This document shows, piece after piece, positions 28,266 to 36,764 of a stretch of DNA of 64,000 nucleotides; position 1 is the first letter of the stretch, and the number at the start of each line of letters is the position of its first letter. The notes beneath the pieces were generated by a model that worked only from the letters and a program-made list of their open reading frames with translations, had not been told where the DNA came from and made no database searches. The DNA comes from Gallibacterium salpingitidis (GTDB lineage: Bacteria > Pseudomonadota > Gammaproteobacteria > Enterobacterales > Pasteurellaceae), in contig NZ_JTJL01000001.1 of assembly GCF_001678495.1 (NCBI RefSeq), forward strand, positions 62,001 through 126,000, written 5' to 3'. Position numbers and translations under genes: made by a program.

Positions 28266-28289
28266 GAATAATAAATTGAGCAGAATGCA

Positions 28290-28529
28290 TTATTGTAATT
28301 TATAGATTACATCAACAATATCACTTATTGTTCTAACATTTTTAAACTCTTCAGGGCTGACACGTTTTTTCAGCTTATTTTGTAGATGCACTATCAAATC
28401 TACAGCATCAATACTATCTAATTCCAAATCTTCAGCAATATGAGATTCTAGTGTCACGGTATCTGGATCAATATCAAATAATTCTTCAAGAAACGTTTTT
28501 ACTTGTACAAAAATTTCGTTTTTTTCCAT
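28290..28529 (-). CDS. apeF: Acyl carrier protein 2 of the aryl polyene cluster
   Basis: A 79-residue ACP. The phosphopantetheine attachment Ser lies in EDLELDSIDAVDLIV. The protein is acidic and helical, as in the family. Twelve bases separate it from the first ACP. The two carriers probably have separate jobs in starter loading and chain extension. No phosphopantetheinyl transferase gene is seen in the operon. Confidence 0.9.
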   Translation of the reverse strand: MEKNEIFVQVKTFLEELFDIDPDTVTLESHIAEDLELDSIDAVDLIVHLQNKLKKRVSPEEFKNVRTISDIVDVIYKLQ

Positions 28530-28541
28530 TGTTTATATTCC

Positions 28542-28796
28542 TTATTGATTGTTATGAATAAACTCTGCTAATGTTTTGACAGAATAAAAATGTTGATGAA
28601 CCTCTTCGTTTTCGGCATTCAGTTGAATATTAAATTGGTTTTTAAGTGCCAACCCTAATTCTAAAGCATCTATCGAATCTAATCCTAAACCTTCGTTGAA
28701 TAATGGAGCTTCACTATCAATATCATCAATACTAAGCTCTTCTAAATTCAGTGCAGAAATAATGAGTTGTTTAATTTCATTTTCTAATTCATTCAT
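28542..28796 (-). CDS. apeE: Acyl carrier protein 1 of the aryl polyene cluster
   Basis: An 84-residue ACP with the attachment Ser in EGLGLDSIDALELGL. It overlaps the end of the upstream acyltransferase gene by eight bases, so the two are co-translated. Confidence 0.9.
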   Translation of the reverse strand: MNELENEIKQLIISALNLEELSIDDIDSEAPLFNEGLGLDSIDALELGLALKNQFNIQLNAENEEVHQHFYSVKTLAEFIHNNQ

Positions 28797-29598
28797 AATA
28801 GTTCCTTGCTTTTTCTATGACATCAGCTGTTGGCTGTAATAAATTAACGAGATCATTATTCAAATGGCGTACTGCTTTACTTGGAGGTAAATCATTACTA
28901 AGGTAAGATTTTATATCATATAACTCTTGTACTTTAATATAAAAGAATGATTTTTTTTCAGATACTTGATACCAAGCTAATTCTTTTGTCAATATTCGAG
29001 GCTCACAAACGATATGTATAATACGCATAGGAGCATTGCAACGGATTGCTAAATTAGCTGCTCCTCGTTGTAACACTAATTTTTCACTATTTAGTGGTGT
29101 ACGAGTTCCTTCAGGGAAAATCAATAATTTTCCGCCTTGTTGTAAGCGTTTTTTGCAACGTTCGATTAATATTTCTGGATCAGATGAATTGGGAATATAA
29201 CCTGCATTTTTCACTACCATTTTGCAAAAAGGATTACGAAAAAGTGCTTCCTTAACCACGCAATCCATTTCTGGCAAAATTGATCCAAGTAATACATAAT
29301 CAATTAAACTCGGGTGGTTCGCCACAATTAAACAGCTTTTATCAGCCTGCAAAAGCTCACCGCCTTCAATTTTATAATCAATAATACCTAGAAATTTTAA
29401 AGCCTGCACAAAACTATAAAAACAAGTTTGGATACTACGTTGGCTATATTTTCTACGCAATAAAGGATCTTTATAAATCAAACGAATGGCAAACATATAA
29501 ATGTTACCCAAGATGACAGAGCCTAAGCCAAAATAGACAAAAGCCAACCCTGTGCCAATAATTCGCCAAAGTTTATTTAATTTTGGGTAAATAGCCAT
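28789..29598 (-). CDS. apeD: 1-acylglycerol-3-phosphate-type acyltransferase
   Basis: A 269-residue PlsC-like enzyme with an N-terminal membrane helix (IIGTGLAFVYFGLGSVILG). The HxxxxD motif is NHPSLIDYVLLG and the substrate-binding motif is FPEGTRTP. It probably acylates a lipid head group during assembly of the polyene lipid. It overlaps the chain-length-factor gene by 22 bases. Confidence 0.85.
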   Translation of the reverse strand: MAIYPKLNKLWRIIGTGLAFVYFGLGSVILGNIYMFAIRLIYKDPLLRRKYSQRSIQTCFYSFVQALKFLGIIDYKIEGGELLQADKSCLIVANHPSLIDYVLLGSILPEMDCVVKEALFRNPFCKMVVKNAGYIPNSSDPEILIERCKKRLQQGGKLLIFPEGTRTPLNSEKLVLQRGAANLAIRCNAPMRIIHIVCEPRILTKELAWYQVSEKKSFFYIKVQELYDIKSYLSNDLPPSKAVRHLNNDLVNLLQPTADVIEKARNYYE

Positions 29599-30299
29599 CT
29601 TTGTGTATCACTCTCAAGATAAAAGTGCGGTTGATTTTGAAAAAATTTATGCAAAAAGCTCAATCCGTCAGGAAATTTCTGTGCTTGTTGTTGAGATGGG
29701 GGTTGCCACGATAATTGCCATTGTTCCCCTTGTTCAAGCACCATACCTAGTGCATAAGGTTCGCTTAATTCAGTGGGTTGCAGAAAAGGGTGGTAAAATT
29801 CAGGTACAACCCCGTCAAACATAACATATAACACTTTACGTTTGCCACCCTGTAAAGCGAGCAATGCTTCTAACAGTCCCGTACAAAAGCTCTGTTCTTC
29901 CGCTGCAATTGAACTAATTGGTGCAGTGTTTTTCGCAAGGATACTAAATTGCCCAGCAGGTGCATTATGCACGGCGGTAGCAAAGTCGGTTGGCGACATA
30001 TCTCCTGTTGCAAAGAAGCGAGAAAGCAGTTTGTAAGTTCTCTCTAACTGACCGTGCCGACTTGCAAAAACAACAGCATCAATATCAGGTTGTAGCTCAA
30101 GCAACTCCATAGCTAGCTGAATAGCCATTTTATCAGATAAACCCATACGTCTTGCTTGCATCATAGGTATTTTGCTTGCCTTAAACTTATTGCTAGCTGG
30201 CAATGGCTGAAAAGAGGTCGCCGCCCATTGTTGCCAGTCAGCTACTTCAACTAAAGCACTCGAGTAGGCTTTGATTGCCAATAAATTAAAGTTCAACAT
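29577..30299 (-). CDS. apeC: Ketosynthase-like chain-length factor
   Basis: A 240-residue protein similar to the N-terminal part of beta-ketoacyl synthases (Ketoacyl-synt_2 type). It is short, and the usual active-site Cys context (TACSS) is absent; the equivalent region reads TAVHNAPAGQFSI. In E. coli the homologue pairs with ketosynthase ApeO as a KS/CLF heterodimer. The ketosynthase partner here lies five genes upstream. Confidence 0.8.
   Translation of the reverse strand: MLNFNLLAIKAYSSALVEVADWQQWAATSFQPLPASNKFKASKIPMMQARRMGLSDKMAIQLAMELLELQPDIDAVVFASRHGQLERTYKLLSRFFATGDMSPTDFATAVHNAPAGQFSILAKNTAPISSIAAEEQSFCTGLLEALLALQGGKRKVLYVMFDGVVPEFYHPFLQPTELSEPYALGMVLEQGEQWQLSWQPPSQQQAQKFPDGLSFLHKFFQNQPHFYLESDTQRWLFTQN
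29623..29631 (+). repeat. DNA uptake signal sequence (Hin type)
   Basis: Exact AAGTGCGGT followed by TGATTTTGAAAAAATTTA. It lies in the 3' end of the chain-length-factor gene. Confidence 0.75.
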
Positions 30300-30347
30300 T
30301 TTTCTACCTAATTACAACAGTTTATCTTATTTCACATATCCAATATG

Positions 30348-31577
30348 CTATTTACACAATTCAGCTAATGTCTTTAAGCGTCTTTGGTGTTCTTTGACAT
30401 AAGGATTTTCCAGATCCCACGCATAGCCTGCCAAGATAGAACTGATCATCGCACTGATTTTATCATTTCTATTTTCAGCAAAAATAGCACGCTGAAAACT
30501 TAAATCATACCAACCCATTACATAAGTGCGGAATGTATCTACACCACGCTGTAATACATCAGCAAAATCACGTTGCCAATCTACTTGTTCGCCTTTAAAT
30601 TGACGATCTAACGCTTTAACCGCAAGGCTCGCACTACACATTGCAATAGTTACACCAGACGAAAATACGGGGTCTAAAAACTCTGCACTATTTCCCAATA
30701 AAGCAAAATTTTTCCCATATAGCTGTTTTACATTCGCTGAATAGCCTGTTAATTTCTGATACGCAGTATCCCATTTAGCCTCTCCCAAAAGGGCGGTCAA
30801 ATTTGGAGTAGTTTTTACAAATGATTGCAAACAAGCTGCAAAATCGTCATCAAAAGACGCAAAATAGTGTGGTTCACCGACCACGCCAATAGAGCTTCGA
30901 CCATCACTAAACGGAATTAGCCAAAACCAAATATCTTGATGTTGTGGGTGTACACTAATTAGAATTTTATCACGTTCAAATTGAGGTGCTGTGATGTTGT
31001 CCTCAATATGCGTAAAGATAGCTTGGCGTGGTGGCAGATTAGATGGTGTTTCTAAATTGAGTAGACGAGCTAGCACTCGACCATAGCCACTGCCATCTAA
31101 TACAAACTCAGTTTGTAGTTGATACTGTTTGCCCGTACTCAGATCATTAACCGTCAGAAAAGCTAAATCATCTTGAAACACAATATCCACAATTTCGTGT
31201 TGATAACGAATTTCTACCCCTTGTTCAACCGCACAATCAGCCAGTAATTTATCAAATTCGCCTCGTTTTACTTCATAAGCGTATTTTTTACTATCTTGAG
31301 TAAACTGTTTTGCAAAATCAAATACAGAATATTGTTGATCTAAAGCAAATGCTGCACCGTGTTTAATTTGATAGCCTTGAGCCTCAACTGCTGCTAGCAT
31401 ACCCGCTTCTTCAATAAAATCTAAACAGTGTGGCAATAAACTTTCGCCGATTGAAAAGCGAGGAAACGTTTGCTTTTCTAATACTAATACATCATAACCT
31501 TGACGTTTTAATAAGGTTGCTGCAATCGCACCTGACGGTCCTGCACCAATAACAACAACCTTTCTTTGTTCTAGCAT
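30348..31577 (-). CDS. FAD-dependent oxidoreductase (halogenase/geranylgeranyl-reductase-like)
   Basis: A 409-residue flavoprotein. The N-terminal FAD-binding Rossmann motif is VVVIGAGPSGAIAATLL; further motifs are GESLLPHCLDF and, near the C-terminal third, LLGNSAEFLDPVFSSGV, where the G-D motif of this family reads GNSAEFLDP. Similar flavoproteins annotated as tryptophan halogenases occur in aryl polyene clusters; oxidation or tailoring of the polyene head is possible but not shown. The lysine and tryptophan residues diagnostic of true halogenases are not evident to me. Confidence 0.78.
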   Translation of the reverse strand: MLEQRKVVVIGAGPSGAIAATLLKRQGYDVLVLEKQTFPRFSIGESLLPHCLDFIEEAGMLAAVEAQGYQIKHGAAFALDQQYSVFDFAKQFTQDSKKYAYEVKRGEFDKLLADCAVEQGVEIRYQHEIVDIVFQDDLAFLTVNDLSTGKQYQLQTEFVLDGSGYGRVLARLLNLETPSNLPPRQAIFTHIEDNITAPQFERDKILISVHPQHQDIWFWLIPFSDGRSSIGVVGEPHYFASFDDDFAACLQSFVKTTPNLTALLGEAKWDTAYQKLTGYSANVKQLYGKNFALLGNSAEFLDPVFSSGVTIAMCSASLAVKALDRQFKGEQVDWQRDFADVLQRGVDTFRTYVMGWYDLSFQRAIFAENRNDKISAMISSILAGYAWDLENPYVKEHQRRLKTLAELCK

Positions 31578-31607
31578 AATAATTGCCTTTGATTAACTTA
31601 ACAAAGT

Positions 31608-32036
31608 TTATTTAACAAAATCACCTTTAATCGCAACACCAGCCATTACAGCACCTGCATGACATTCATATAAAGAGGTGCTTTTATAAGGTTGTTTTTT
31701 GTAATAGCTCACTACGTTAGAGATTTTTTTCACACCTAACTGTTGTGCTCTTTTCTGCATTTGAATCAGAGCAGATAACATTGACCAACGACAAGCTTGT
31801 TCATCAGATTTATTGAATGCATTCGTTTTTTTATTGGTTGAATCAGTTTTAACTATGTTTCCGTTGACTGATTGTCCAAAGTAAAATTTAATACTTGGAT
31901 CGAGTTTTTGTTTAGCTTCTGGCATATCAAAAACATCTTTAATTGGTAAATGATGAACCGTATCTCGTGCAAAGCTATTAGCCGAAAATAACAATCCAAC
32001 GCTTAATAAAACCAATAATTTTTTATTTAATTTCAT
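31608..32036 (-). CDS. Small conserved exported protein (often misnamed excinuclease subunit)
   Basis: A 142-residue protein with a Sec signal peptide (KLLVLLSVGLLFSANSFA) and a mature domain containing HHLPIKDVFDMPEAKQKL, KKTNAFNKSDEQACRW and YECHAGAVMAGVAIKG. I recognise this as a widespread small exported family frequently mislabelled as an excinuclease ATPase subunit; it has no nucleotide-binding motif. Two conserved Cys may form a disulfide. The start at 32036 has TGGAGA upstream. Its place in the operon is between the apeR-like ketosynthase and the flavoprotein; the function is unknown. Confidence 0.7.
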   Translation of the reverse strand: MKLNKKLLVLLSVGLLFSANSFARDTVHHLPIKDVFDMPEAKQKLDPSIKFYFGQSVNGNIVKTDSTNKKTNAFNKSDEQACRWSMLSALIQMQKRAQQLGVKKISNVVSYYKKQPYKSTSLYECHAGAVMAGVAIKGDFVK

Positions 32037-32084
32037 TTGAGTTTTCTCCATATTTATACACATTAAAAATCAATTTCTTACATC

Positions 32085-33323
32085 TTAGCCTGTATATTTT
32101 TTAAATATCAAAGAGGTATTTACACCACCAAAGGCAAAATTATTATTCATCACATAATCTGTTGTGCATTCAACTGCACTTTGTTGAATATAGTTTAATT
32201 TTGCACAATGCTCATCAACGGTTTCTAAATTGATTGTCGGCAGAAAAATGCCCTCATTCATCATTGCGATACTAAACCACGACTCTAATGCACCACACGC
32301 ACCTAGCGTATGTCCTAAATAACTTTTGATTGAGGAAACAAGCGGTTTATTGGCAAAAATATTATAAGTTGCGTGACTTTCAGCAATATCTCCACGTTCA
32401 GTGGCGGTGCCGTGTAAACAAACATAACCAATTTTATCGGTAGAAATATCGGCTTGTTTTAACGCTTGTGCTAAACAAACTTGCATTGTTTTCGATTGAG
32501 GTTGTGTAACGTGGGTAGCATCACAATTAGTCGCAAATCCGACAATTTCAGCATAAATTTTTGCTCCACGTTTTTGAGCGTGTTCTAATTCCTCTAAAAT
32601 TAGTGTTCCTGCCCCCTCACCTAATACCAAACCATCTCTATTAAGATCAAATGGGCGTGGTGTGCATTCTGGTTGTGTATTATTTTGACTAGTTGCAAAC
32701 AAGGTATCAAATACGGCTACCTCACTTGGACATAACTCTTCTGCACCACCTGCAATCATAATATTTTGATAACCGTGTTTGATCGCCTCATAGGCATAAC
32801 CAATCGCTTGGCTACCAGAAGTACAAGCGGTAGAGGACGGAATAATACGTCCTTGCAAGCCAAAGTACAGACTAATATTCGCAGCCGTAGTATAAGGCAT
32901 CATTTGAATGTAAGTTTGTGCTGTAATGCTATGGGTATTTTTCTCCATAAACATAGATCCAAATGCGAGCACTGGTTCTGTACTTCCTGTACAAGAACCA
33001 TAAGCTACACCAGCATTGCCATCTTTTAAATATTCGCTATCTAGTAGCTGTGCATCTGCCAGTGCCTGTTCTGTAGCCACAACCGCCATTTGTGCCACAC
33101 GTCCCATACTACGACTTTTCTTTTTGGTAATATGGCTTGGTAATTTAAAATCTTTTACTGGTGCGGCAAGGCGACTTTGTAGCCCGTCATAAATTTCCCA
33201 TTCTGGCACATAAACCACTGCGTTTTTGTACTCTAGCATACGCTGTTTAATCGTATTCCAATCATTACCAAAAGCGGTAATACCCGATATACCTGTTATT
33301 ACAACACGTCTTACGTGACTCAT
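32085..33323 (-). CDS. apeR: Beta-ketoacyl-ACP synthase (ApeR-like)
   Basis: A 412-residue FabF-type condensing enzyme. The active-site Cys is in SSTACTSGSQAIGYAY, and the two catalytic His are in LHGTATERGD and KSYLGHTLGACG. The N-terminus RRVVITGISGITAFGNDW is typical. In the E. coli system ApeR is a second ketosynthase, probably for priming. It overlaps the ketoreductase gene by four bases. Confidence 0.9.
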   Translation of the reverse strand: MSHVRRVVITGISGITAFGNDWNTIKQRMLEYKNAVVYVPEWEIYDGLQSRLAAPVKDFKLPSHITKKKSRSMGRVAQMAVVATEQALADAQLLDSEYLKDGNAGVAYGSCTGSTEPVLAFGSMFMEKNTHSITAQTYIQMMPYTTAANISLYFGLQGRIIPSSTACTSGSQAIGYAYEAIKHGYQNIMIAGGAEELCPSEVAVFDTLFATSQNNTQPECTPRPFDLNRDGLVLGEGAGTLILEELEHAQKRGAKIYAEIVGFATNCDATHVTQPQSKTMQVCLAQALKQADISTDKIGYVCLHGTATERGDIAESHATYNIFANKPLVSSIKSYLGHTLGACGALESWFSIAMMNEGIFLPTINLETVDEHCAKLNYIQQSAVECTTDYVMNNNFAFGGVNTSLIFKKYTG

Positions 33324-34045
33324 ACCATTCCCCCATTAATTGAAATGACTTGACGTGTAATATATGCTGCTTTATCACTCATCAAAAATGCGACCAAATC
33401 AGAAACTTCTTGAGCCTGTCCCATACGCCGCATTGGAATTAATGGCATTGCGTGTTTTAGGGTTTCTTCATTAATCATACCCGTATCAATCAAACCCGGT
33501 GCCACGCAATTTACCGTTATTTTTCGTTTAGCTAACTCTAATGCAAGTGCTTTTGTTGCACCAATTAAACCTGATTTAGAAGCACTATAATTGACTTGCC
33601 CTCTATTACCTACAAGACCAGAAACGCTGGCAAGAGTGACTATTCGTCCACCTTGACGAGCTGAAATCATAGGCATAATGGCTGGTTGAATAACGTTATA
33701 AAACGCATCTAAATTTGTATGTATCACGCTATCCCAATCTTGTTCTGTTAGGGCAGGAAAGGCAGCATCTCGTATAATTCCAGCATTTAATACAATGCCA
33801 TAATAACTACCATTTTCCTGTATATCTTGATTCAATACTGTTTGGCATTGTGTACGCACACTTACATCAAAGCAGAGTAAACGCCCTTTGACGCCTAACT
33901 GTTCAACCTGTTGTAAGGTATCTTCTGCACCTTGTTTGTCGGATAAATAATGCACAACAATATGAAAGCCTTGTCTAGCTAGCTCAATTGCTATTGCTTT
34001 ACCAATTCCTTTACTTGCACCTGTCACTAAAACCGTTTTTGTCAT
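33320..34045 (-). CDS. apeQ: 3-ketoacyl-ACP reductase (FabG-like)
   Basis: A 241-residue short-chain dehydrogenase. The cofactor motif is TGASKGIGKA, and the catalytic Ser-Tyr-Lys lies in LASVSGLVGNRGQVNYSASK. The C-terminal loop INGGMV is typical of FabG. It reduces the 3-keto group after each condensation in polyene elongation. Confidence 0.92.
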   Translation of the reverse strand: MTKTVLVTGASKGIGKAIAIELARQGFHIVVHYLSDKQGAEDTLQQVEQLGVKGRLLCFDVSVRTQCQTVLNQDIQENGSYYGIVLNAGIIRDAAFPALTEQDWDSVIHTNLDAFYNVIQPAIMPMISARQGGRIVTLASVSGLVGNRGQVNYSASKSGLIGATKALALELAKRKITVNCVAPGLIDTGMINEETLKHAMPLIPMRRMGQAQEVSDLVAFLMSDKAAYITRQVISINGGMV

Positions 34046-34060
34046 ATATTTTTCGTCTTT

Positions 34061-34534
34061 TTAATTATTTTGTGTGAATAAATTTTGTAGTCCTGAAATT
34101 TCTACATCATTTGGCTGATAAGTGGTAAGCCTACCCTCTGCAACAACATTTTGTTGTGTATTTATAATTTTTGCTGCAAAACTCGCCATCTTTTCATCTT
34201 GCATTATAATTTGAGCTTCAATTCTCAATTTATCGCCAACTTGATAGTGACTCACATATTGCTGACACTGCCGTCCACCAAGTAAAAATCCTATTTTTGG
34301 TTCGCTACCATCACGCAACTTGGCTTGATAACCTGCCCAAACGCCAACAGTTTGAGCCATTAATTCAATACTTATCCATGCGGGTAAACGTCCTGTTTCA
34401 TCTAAAAAAAGTTGATGTTTTTGATCGATAACCACTTCGACAGCAACATAGGTTTCATTGCACTCTAGCAAAGAATCAACCAACATCATAGGTTGTTTAT
34501 GGAGTAAAAAATCACTTGCCTTGCCTAACATCAA
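34061..34534 (-). CDS. apeP: ApeP-type 3-hydroxyacyl-ACP dehydratase
   Basis: A 157-residue hotdog protein of the FabZ-like ApeP family. It has LLHKQPMMLVDSLLECN at the N-terminus and the catalytic-helix motif ISIELMAQTVGVWAGY. It probably forms a heteromer with the ApeI-type dehydratase. The start overlaps the ketosynthase stop by four bases. Confidence 0.85.
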   Translation of the reverse strand: MMLGKASDFLLHKQPMMLVDSLLECNETYVAVEVVIDQKHQLFLDETGRLPAWISIELMAQTVGVWAGYQAKLRDGSEPKIGFLLGGRQCQQYVSHYQVGDKLRIEAQIIMQDEKMASFAAKIINTQQNVVAEGRLTTYQPNDVEISGLQNLFTQNN

Positions 34535-35715
34535 CCGCCTCGCTTTTTAATAATGAGTGTACTATTATTGCCACCAAACGCAAAAGAGTTACTCATAATC
34601 ACTGGTTTTTCAAGATAAGTTGGTGTAAAAATTACGCCAATTTCTGGCAAATTATGATCGTAATAATTTTGCTTATTTTCGTCAGTTTGACGAGGAAGTA
34701 ACGGTTTGGTTGTGGTTGAATAATGCTCTAATAACAAACAGCTAATGGCTAACTCTGTTGCACCAGCTGCACCCAGTGTATGCCCTGTTAAATGTTTAGT
34801 GCTACTACAAGGGATTTGCCCAAATACTCGATTTACCGCCAAACTTTCCATACTGTCATTGAGTGGTGTTGCCGTACCGTGCAGATTTAGATAGCCGATC
34901 TCATTGATAGATAAGTTAGCATTGTGTAACGCATCACGCATTGCTCGTTCAGCTCCAGCACCATTTGGCTCAGGTGCGGAGATATGATGTGCATCACTAC
35001 TTTCGCCAACGCCAGCTAATACAATATCGCTCTCCTCTCGACTTAACAGAAACATCGCCCCTGCTTCACCAATATTAATACCAGCTCGGTTATCAGCAAA
35101 TGGACGAGTAAGCTGTTCTGATAATGAGGCTAAAGAATTAAACCCATTTAAGGTTAAATGACACAAAGTATCTACTCCGCCAACCAAAACGGCATCAACC
35201 AAACCGCTTTGCAACAATCTTTGTGCTGAAATAAATACTCTTGCACTTGATGAACAGGCGGTGGAAATAGTAAAGTGCGGTGCATTTAGCCCTAAATATC
35301 GAGCAACAAAGCCAGAAATAGAGCCTAATTCTTGGCAACGATAATGATAAGAAAGATCAGCGTGAGCGGATTTAATAGCTTGTTCGCCCAAATCAATACC
35401 TGCGGTACTTGTTCCCATTACAACCGCAATTCTATCTCTACCATATTTCTCAATAAATTTTGTAATATCATTCTCAAGCTGTTGTAAACACCACAATACC
35501 ACTTGATTATTTCTACAATAATACTCAGAAAATTCCGCAGGTAATTCAGGTAACGATAACGGAATTTTACCAACATAAGTTGTATCGGTTGAAATTTGTG
35601 TTTCAAGTTGTAGCAAACAGCGATTGTTCTCAAGATTTTCCAATATCTCAGCTTTAGTGCTACCAAGTGCATTACAGAGAGTATAATTATTTATAAAAAT
35701 AGGGGGTTTATTCAT
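34531..35715 (-). CDS. apeO: Beta-ketoacyl-ACP synthase (ApeO-like elongating KS)
   Basis: A 394-residue condensing enzyme. The active-site Cys is in STACSSSARVFISAQ, and the catalytic His are in LNLHGTATPLND and KHLTGHTLGAAG. This is the probable partner of the chain-length factor encoded downstream. It follows the lipoprotein gene by nine bases near the front of the operon. Confidence 0.9.
   Translation of the reverse strand: MNKPPIFINNYTLCNALGSTKAEILENLENNRCLLQLETQISTDTTYVGKIPLSLPELPAEFSEYYCRNNQVVLWCLQQLENDITKFIEKYGRDRIAVVMGTSTAGIDLGEQAIKSAHADLSYHYRCQELGSISGFVARYLGLNAPHFTISTACSSSARVFISAQRLLQSGLVDAVLVGGVDTLCHLTLNGFNSLASLSEQLTRPFADNRAGINIGEAGAMFLLSREESDIVLAGVGESSDAHHISAPEPNGAGAERAMRDALHNANLSINEIGYLNLHGTATPLNDSMESLAVNRVFGQIPCSSTKHLTGHTLGAAGATELAISCLLLEHYSTTTKPLLPRQTDENKQNYYDHNLPEIGVIFTPTYLEKPVIMSNSFAFGGNNSTLIIKKRGG
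35273..35281 (+). repeat. DNA uptake signal sequence (Hin type)
   Basis: Exact AAGTGCGGT within the first ketosynthase gene. It is the third exact copy within the aryl polyene operon, and all three have the same orientation. Confidence 0.75.
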
Positions 35716-35724
35716 TTTATATTC

Positions 35725-36300
35725 CTATTCTATATCTTGTAACAAAATTTGATACAAAAATTGATAATGCGTTATTTTGACTGCTTTAGTATAAGTCTGA
35801 TCGCTATAATCAATCTGTATCACTTTCTGTTGATTTAAATCGAAAACCAAACGCTGTTTATTTTGTTCAACGATACGCCAACCTTGCGGTAAAACAAATC
35901 TCCAAGCCTCTATCGGTAAAGAGGAAAGTAAAATATCGCCAACAATTTGCGATAAAGATGGTAAGGTAATATTCGCAATTTTTAGTTGTTGTGTTACTTT
36001 TATTTCATTGCCGTCATATTGTAATTGAGCGAGCCTAACACCTAATGGAGATAGCAAAGTAAGTGTTAATTGCTTGGGAGATAAAGATAATATCGTTAAA
36101 ATATGTTCTTCTTTTTTCTTGAGTTTATCTGATGTAATGGTTAATAACTGATGTGTTTCAATAGTTGGCGATAAGGTAAGGTTAGGCAGATGGACGCTAG
36201 TGTGTTGATTGAAATAGTAAACATCACTTCTTATTGATGACTGACACCCCATAACAAGCATAATGCAAATAATAAATATAGTCTCAACACAGCTTTTCAT
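35725..36300 (-). CDS. DUF3261-type lipoprotein, first gene of the aryl polyene operon
   Basis: A 191-residue lipoprotein with lipobox LVMGCQSS and a beta-rich mature part (LTLLSPLGVRLAQLQYDG, then LPQGWRIVEQNKQRLVFDL) resembling the DUF3261/LolB-like proteins of aryl polyene clusters. It could receive the polyene lipid from the LolA-like carrier at the outer membrane. It probably corresponds to apeN, but I leave the symbol open. Confidence 0.75.
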   Translation of the reverse strand: MKSCVETIFIICIMLVMGCQSSIRSDVYYFNQHTSVHLPNLTLSPTIETHQLLTITSDKLKKKEEHILTILSLSPKQLTLTLLSPLGVRLAQLQYDGNEIKVTQQLKIANITLPSLSQIVGDILLSSLPIEAWRFVLPQGWRIVEQNKQRLVFDLNQQKVIQIDYSDQTYTKAVKITHYQFLYQILLQDIE

Positions 36301-36339
36301 TAGTTACCTTAACAGCTTATGCTACCTTTAGTAAATAGT

Positions 36340-36409
36340 ATTATAGTACCTTAAAGTAAGTGGATTTAGAATGTTTTATTTTTGTTATAAATTTTTATGC
36401 TATAACAAA
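36340..36409 (-). promoter_or_regulatory. Candidate promoter and palindrome upstream of the aryl polyene operon
   Basis: On the minus strand a perfect TATAAT -10 hexamer lies at 36345-36340, about 40 bp before the first ATG; no good -35 is seen. Upstream, TTTGTTATA (36381-36389) and TATAACAAA (36401-36409) form a 9-bp inverted repeat with an 11-bp spacer, a possible activator or repressor site. Confidence 0.45.
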
Positions 36410-36524
36410 TTTTTATATACTATTTATGCTATGAAACAGGGGAAATTGTATTTAAACTACTGCCTAATACAGCAATGCTCTTTAATCGTAGGCAAGTAAA
36501 CTTTACACGAAGAAAACCTATTCC

Positions 36525-36725
36525 CCTGACTTCAAATATCAGGTCACTTAAACCATTCAGCTGGGGTGAAATAAGTATGGAAAATGCTAGCCTACATTTT
36601 GGTTGGCACATCAAATTTTTGTGTAATTAGTCAATGGTTGAAATATTTTCAGCAATACGGTATAGAAGGATTATTCCCCAAACCCAAAGAGCATCCTGTA
36701 ATGAAAAAAAGCGTTATGCCAAAAA
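36525..36725 (+). mobile_element. Remnant of an IS3-family orfA (helix-turn-helix) gene
   Basis: The plus strand reads ISQWLKYFQQYGIEGLFPKP in one frame and, upstream in other frames, MENASLHFG and DFKYQV. This matches the order of the IS3/IS150-type OrfA N-terminus (AAxxFGI, IxxWxxxYxxxGxxGLxxKPKG). Several frame changes and stops show decay. The rest of 36420-36764 holds no gene that I can support. Confidence 0.5.
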
Positions 36726-36764
36726 TATGTACAACACAAACATCATTTACATATTAACCTAGAG

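Noticed and set aside
31608..32036. The small operon protein as a true UvrA-type excinuclease ATPase subunit.
   Set aside because: It has a signal peptide and no Walker or ABC signature motifs; real uvrA is at 38130-40961.
34516..34701. Short plus-strand open frames within the aryl polyene genes.
   Set aside because: They lie antisense to intact biosynthetic genes and have no start signals or known domains.
36429..36614. A 61-codon minus-strand frame upstream of the aryl polyene operon as a regulator gene.
   Set aside because: No domain or ribosome binding site, and the same stretch reads as an IS3-type remnant on the plus strand.
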